Part shown: positions 61,288 through 64,000 of the stretch, in pieces
Layout: every line of letters starts with the position of its first letter
Numbering within the stretch: position 1 is the first letter of the stretch
Source: Vibrio zhanjiangensis
Lineage (GTDB): Bacteria; Pseudomonadota; Gammaproteobacteria; Enterobacterales; Vibrionaceae
Direction of reading: 5' to 3'
Length of the DNA: 64,000 nucleotides
NCBI RefSeq assembly: GCF_030161235.1
Contig: NZ_BSPW01000036.1
Coordinates: 62,001 to 126,000, forward strand
The notes under the pieces: model-generated
Told to the model about the DNA's origin: nothing
The model's input: only the letters and a program-made list of their open reading frames with translations
Databases searched by the model: none
Translations under genes and position numbers: made by a program

Positions 61288-62688
61288 ATGGGCAAAACAC
61301 TGTATGAAAAAGTTTACGATGCACACGTCGTCGTAGCCGCAGAGGGTGAAAACCCGATTTTATATATCGACCGACATTTAGTTCACGAAGTCACCTCACC
61401 TCAAGCGTTTGACGGTTTGCGTGAAAAAGGGCGTCAAGTACGCCAAGTGAGCAAAACATTTGCCACTATGGACCACAATGTCTCCACCACGACTAAAGAC
61501 ATCAATGCCTCTGGTGAAATGGCTCGTATCCAGATGGAAACACTGTCTAAAAATTGCCAAGAGTTCGGCGTGACCCTTTACGATATTAACCACAAATATC
61601 AAGGTATCGTCCATGTTATGGGACCAGAACTAGGTATTACACTACCCGGCATGACGATTGTGTGTGGTGACTCTCACACTGCAACGCATGGTGCATTTGG
61701 TTCACTCGCATTTGGTATCGGCACATCCGAAGTTGAGCATGTATTGGCCACTCAAACGCTCAAGCAAGCTCGTGCTAAAACAATGAAGATCGAAGTAAAA
61801 GGTAAAGTTGCTCCAGGCATTACCGCAAAAGATATTGTGCTAGCAATCATTGGTAAAACAACAGCGGCTGGCGGTACCGGTTACGTCGTTGAATTCTGCG
61901 GCGAAGCGATTACTGACCTCTCAATGGAAGGCAGAATGACCGTCTGCAACATGGCTATCGAGTTAGGCGCAAAAGCTGGCTTGATTGCCCCGGACGAGAC
62001 AACGTTCGAATACATTAAAGGTCGCAAGTTTTCGCCCACAGGCGATGACTTTGACGCTGCTGTTGAGTATTGGAAAACACTAAAGACAGACGATGATGCC
62101 GAATTTGATGCTGTAGTCACGCTCAATGCTGCTGATATCAAGCCACAAGTCACTTGGGGTACGAACCCAGGACAAGTGATTGCTGTCGATCAACCTATTC
62201 CAGATCCAGAAAGCTTCTCTGATCCAGTAGAAAAAGCCTCTGCTGAAAAAGCCCTTGCTTACATGGGATTAACCGCAGGAAAAACCTTATCTGATTACTC
62301 CGTAGATAAGGTGTTCGTTGGCTCTTGTACCAATTCACGCATTGAAGACATGCGGGCTGCTGCGGCCATTGCTAAAGGTCGCAAGGTTGCTTCCCATGTT
62401 CAAGCTCTGATCGTTCCCGGTTCTGAGCAGGTCAAAGCCCAAGCAGAAGCAGAAGGCTTGGATGTTATTTTTAAAGATGCTGGTTTTGAATGGCGTCTTC
62501 CAGGCTGTTCTATGTGTCTTGCAATGAATAACGATCGCCTTGGTCCGAAAGAGCGCTGCGCTTCAACATCAAACCGCAACTTTGAAGGCCGTCAAGGGCG
62601 TGATGGCCGCACCCACTTAGTGAGCCCAGCCATGGCCGCCGCTGCTGCGATCGCGGGTCATTTTGTCGACATTCGTGAGCTAGATTGA
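61288..62688 (+). CDS. leuC: 3-isopropylmalate dehydratase large subunit
   Basis: 466-residue aconitase-family subunit carrying the 4Fe-4S cluster. [13 protein letters not shown] near residue 129, FVGSCTNSR near 345 and GCSMCLAMN near 407 supply the cluster Cys residues. The ATG at 61288 ([13 protein letters not shown]) is preceded by AGGA at good spacing and gives the E. coli length; an upstream ATG at 61252 is not needed. It works as a heterodimer with LeuD. Confidence 0.97.
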   Translation: MGKTLYEKVYDAHVVVAAEGENPILYIDRHLVHEVTSPQAFDGLREKGRQVRQVSKTFATMDHNVSTTTKDINASGEMARIQMETLSKNCQEFGVTLYDINHKYQGIVHVMGPELGITLPGMTIVCGDSHTATHGAFGSLAFGIGTSEVEHVLATQTLKQARAKTMKIEVKGKVAPGITAKDIVLAIIGKTTAAGGTGYVVEFCGEAITDLSMEGRMTVCNMAIELGAKAGLIAPDETTFEYIKGRKFSPTGDDFDAAVEYWKTLKTDDDAEFDAVVTLNAADIKPQVTWGTNPGQVIAVDQPIPDPESFSDPVEKASAEKALAYMGLTAGKTLSDYSVDKVFVGSCTNSRIEDMRAAAAIAKGRKVASHVQALIVPGSEQVKAQAEAEGLDVIFKDAGFEWRLPGCSMCLAMNNDRLGPKERCASTSNRNFEGRQGRDGRTHLVSPAMAAAAAIAGHFVDIRELD

Positions 62689-62700
62689 GGAGAATCGTAA

Positions 62701-63303
62701 ATGTCAGGTTTTAAACAACATAAAGGCTTAGTGGTTCCTCTCGATGCGGCAAACGTCGACACCGATGCGATTATCCCAAAGCAGTTTTTACAAAAAGTCT
62801 CTCGTTTAGGCTTTGGTAAACACCTTTTCCATGACTGGCGCTTTCTAGATGATGAAGGAAATCAGCCGAATCCAGAATTCATCATGAATCAAACCCGCTA
62901 TCAAGGTGCGTCCATTTTACTTGCGCGCGAAAACTTTGGCTGCGGTTCATCACGAGAGCATGCACCTTGGGCACTTGCTGATTACGGTATCAAAGCCATG
63001 ATAGCGCCAAGTTTTGCTGATATCTTCTATGGTAACTCGATTAACAACCAAATGGTTCCTGTAAGATTAACCGAGCAAGAAGTCGACGAAATTTTCCAAT
63101 TCATTGAAGCAAATGAAGGCGCACAAGTTGAGGTTGATCTAGAGGCCAACTTGGTTCGAGCAAACGGCAAAGAATATTCGTTTGAAATTGACGAGTTTCG
63201 CAGACATTGCTTGCTTAATGGACTCGATAATATTGGCTTGACTCTTCAGCATGAAGATAAGATTGCTGACTATGAGAGCAAAATACCATCATTTCTGAAG
63301 TAA
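62701..63303 (+). CDS. leuD: 3-isopropylmalate dehydratase small subunit
   Basis: 200-residue swivel subunit that completes the isopropylmalate isomerase. Typical segments: [12 protein letters not shown] near residue 20 and [15 protein letters not shown] near 78 (substrate-binding Ser/Arg). GAGGAG lies 12 nt after leuC and before the ATG, so the two are coupled. Last gene of the leu operon. Confidence 0.97.
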   Translation: MSGFKQHKGLVVPLDAANVDTDAIIPKQFLQKVSRLGFGKHLFHDWRFLDDEGNQPNPEFIMNQTRYQGASILLARENFGCGSSREHAPWALADYGIKAMIAPSFADIFYGNSINNQMVPVRLTEQEVDEIFQFIEANEGAQVEVDLEANLVRANGKEYSFEIDEFRRHCLLNGLDNIGLTLQHEDKIADYESKIPSFLK

Positions 63304-63314
63304 ATTTCTATTCT

Positions 63315-63343
63315 AAAAAGGTTGGTTAACGCCAACCTTTTTT
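63315..63343 (+). terminator. Intrinsic terminator of the leu operon
   Basis: AAAAAGGTTGG pairs with CCAACCTTTTT over TTAACG, with a T-rich tail, 12 bp after the leuD stop. Confidence 0.85.
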
Positions 63344-63409
63344 ATTTGTGAAAGTTATCCCTCACATACTCGGTCTGAATTCATATTGCTGATATAAATA
63401 GGATTGACG

Positions 63410-64000
63410 ATGAAATTTATTCTTTCTTTGCTGCTAGCCATGATATCTTTTAGCACCTTTAGTGCGCCTAAATCTGATCTTTGGCCATACTGGAATAAAA
63501 GTGATGATGCCAGCACTCTGGTTGTGGATCACCAAGATTGGCAACAACTACTCGACCAGTATTTAGTCAGTAAAGGTGAATACACCCTATTTAAATACGC
63601 ATCTGTCAGTGCTAAAGATAAGCAAGTGCTTGCCAATTATCTTGAAAGATTGGCTAAAACAGATCCTCTCTCTCTCAATAAAGCGCAGCAATATGCTTAT
63701 TGGGTCAACCTGTATAATGCGATTACCGTTCAGCTGATATTGGACAACTATCCGGTCAAATCAATTACCAAACTTGGCGGATTGTTTAGTTTTGGACCAT
63801 GGGGCGATGAGGTCATCACCATCAATGGGAAAACACTGACACTAAATGATATCGAGCATCGTATTCTACGTCCTATTTGGAATGATCCTAGGACTCACTA
63901 TGCGGTGAACTGCGCAAGTTTGGGCTGCCCTAATCTGCAACATAAAGCGTTTACAGCAGACAACACGGAATCACTGCTAGAACAAGCAGCGAAAAGCTTT
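63410..64000 (+). CDS. Secreted DUF547 domain protein, N-terminal part (partial)
   Basis: The gene runs off the end of the window; 197 residues are visible. A signal peptide (MKFILSLLLAMISFSTFSA) is followed by a DUF547 domain: YAYWVNLYNAITVQLI, NDIEHRILRP, and HYAVNCASLGCPNL with conserved Cys residues. AGGA precedes the ATG. DUF547 proteins are predicted periplasmic or outer-membrane associated in bacteria, without an assigned reaction. It follows the leu terminator and is probably an independent unit. Confidence 0.82.
   Translation, partial: MKFILSLLLAMISFSTFSAPKSDLWPYWNKSDDASTLVVDHQDWQQLLDQYLVSKGEYTLFKYASVSAKDKQVLANYLERLAKTDPLSLNKAQQYAYWVNLYNAITVQLILDNYPVKSITKLGGLFSFGPWGDEVITINGKTLTLNDIEHRILRPIWNDPRTHYAVNCASLGCPNLQHKAFTADNTESLLEQAAKSF

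Overview
The window is chromosomal DNA from a marine gammaproteobacterium of the Vibrionaceae, most likely a Vibrio species (large chromosome). The evidence is the very Vibrio-like proteins (ArcA, RseA, LeuO, SdhE, LepA and others) and a gene order that, from memory, follows the V. cholerae chromosome I stretch from hldE/glnE to leuABCD almost gene for gene. No tRNA, rRNA, insertion sequence, integrase, CRISPR array or phage gene is visible. It is mostly a dense housekeeping region with short regulatory gaps.

Layout. 1-7.1 kb: 3' end of arcA, then hldE-glnE on the minus strand, a chemoreceptor and a Kv-type potassium channel. 7.1-16 kb: ygiF (CYTH/CHAD), a PhoU-like protein with the phosphate transporter pitA, ygiM, the type II secretion assembly pair exeA-exeB, and cca. 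15.5-23 kb (minus): eno, pyrG, mazG, relA, rlmD. 23-26 kb: hybrid kinase barA/varS. 26-35.2 kb (minus): the acpS-pdxJ-recO-era-rnc-lepB-lepA group and the sigma-E operon rpoE-rseABC. 35.5-45.4 kb: nadB, ygfX-sdhE, ygfZ, a YbaK-like deacylase, a candidate structured RNA, a small unknown protein, ubiI-ubiH-ygfB, zapA, 6S RNA, fau, rpiA. 45.6-49.6 kb: serA and glpT-glpQ. 49.7-63.3 kb: a branched-chain amino acid block (ilvIH, leuO, leuL-leuABCD) in the same relative order as in E. coli but interrupted by a GT41 O-GlcNAc-transferase-like gene and an acyl-CoA ligase. The window ends inside a DUF547 gene.

Regulation readable from the sequence: a complete leu attenuator (20-residue leader peptide with five Leu codons, antiterminator and terminator); a near-perfect PurR-type operator over the serA promoter; a CRP-like site at class II distance before glpTQ; a CRP-like site before pyrG; an extended -10 promoter for 6S RNA just after the zapA stop codon; a possible sigma-E promoter before rpoE; and many intrinsic terminators.

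The least explained item is at about 39.54-39.75 kb: a gene-free stretch that folds into five helices ending in a textbook terminator. I could not match it to a known RNA family, and it is the strongest candidate for something undescribed. Second is the GT41 glycosyltransferase gene, with its own promoter region and a 20-bp palindrome upstream.
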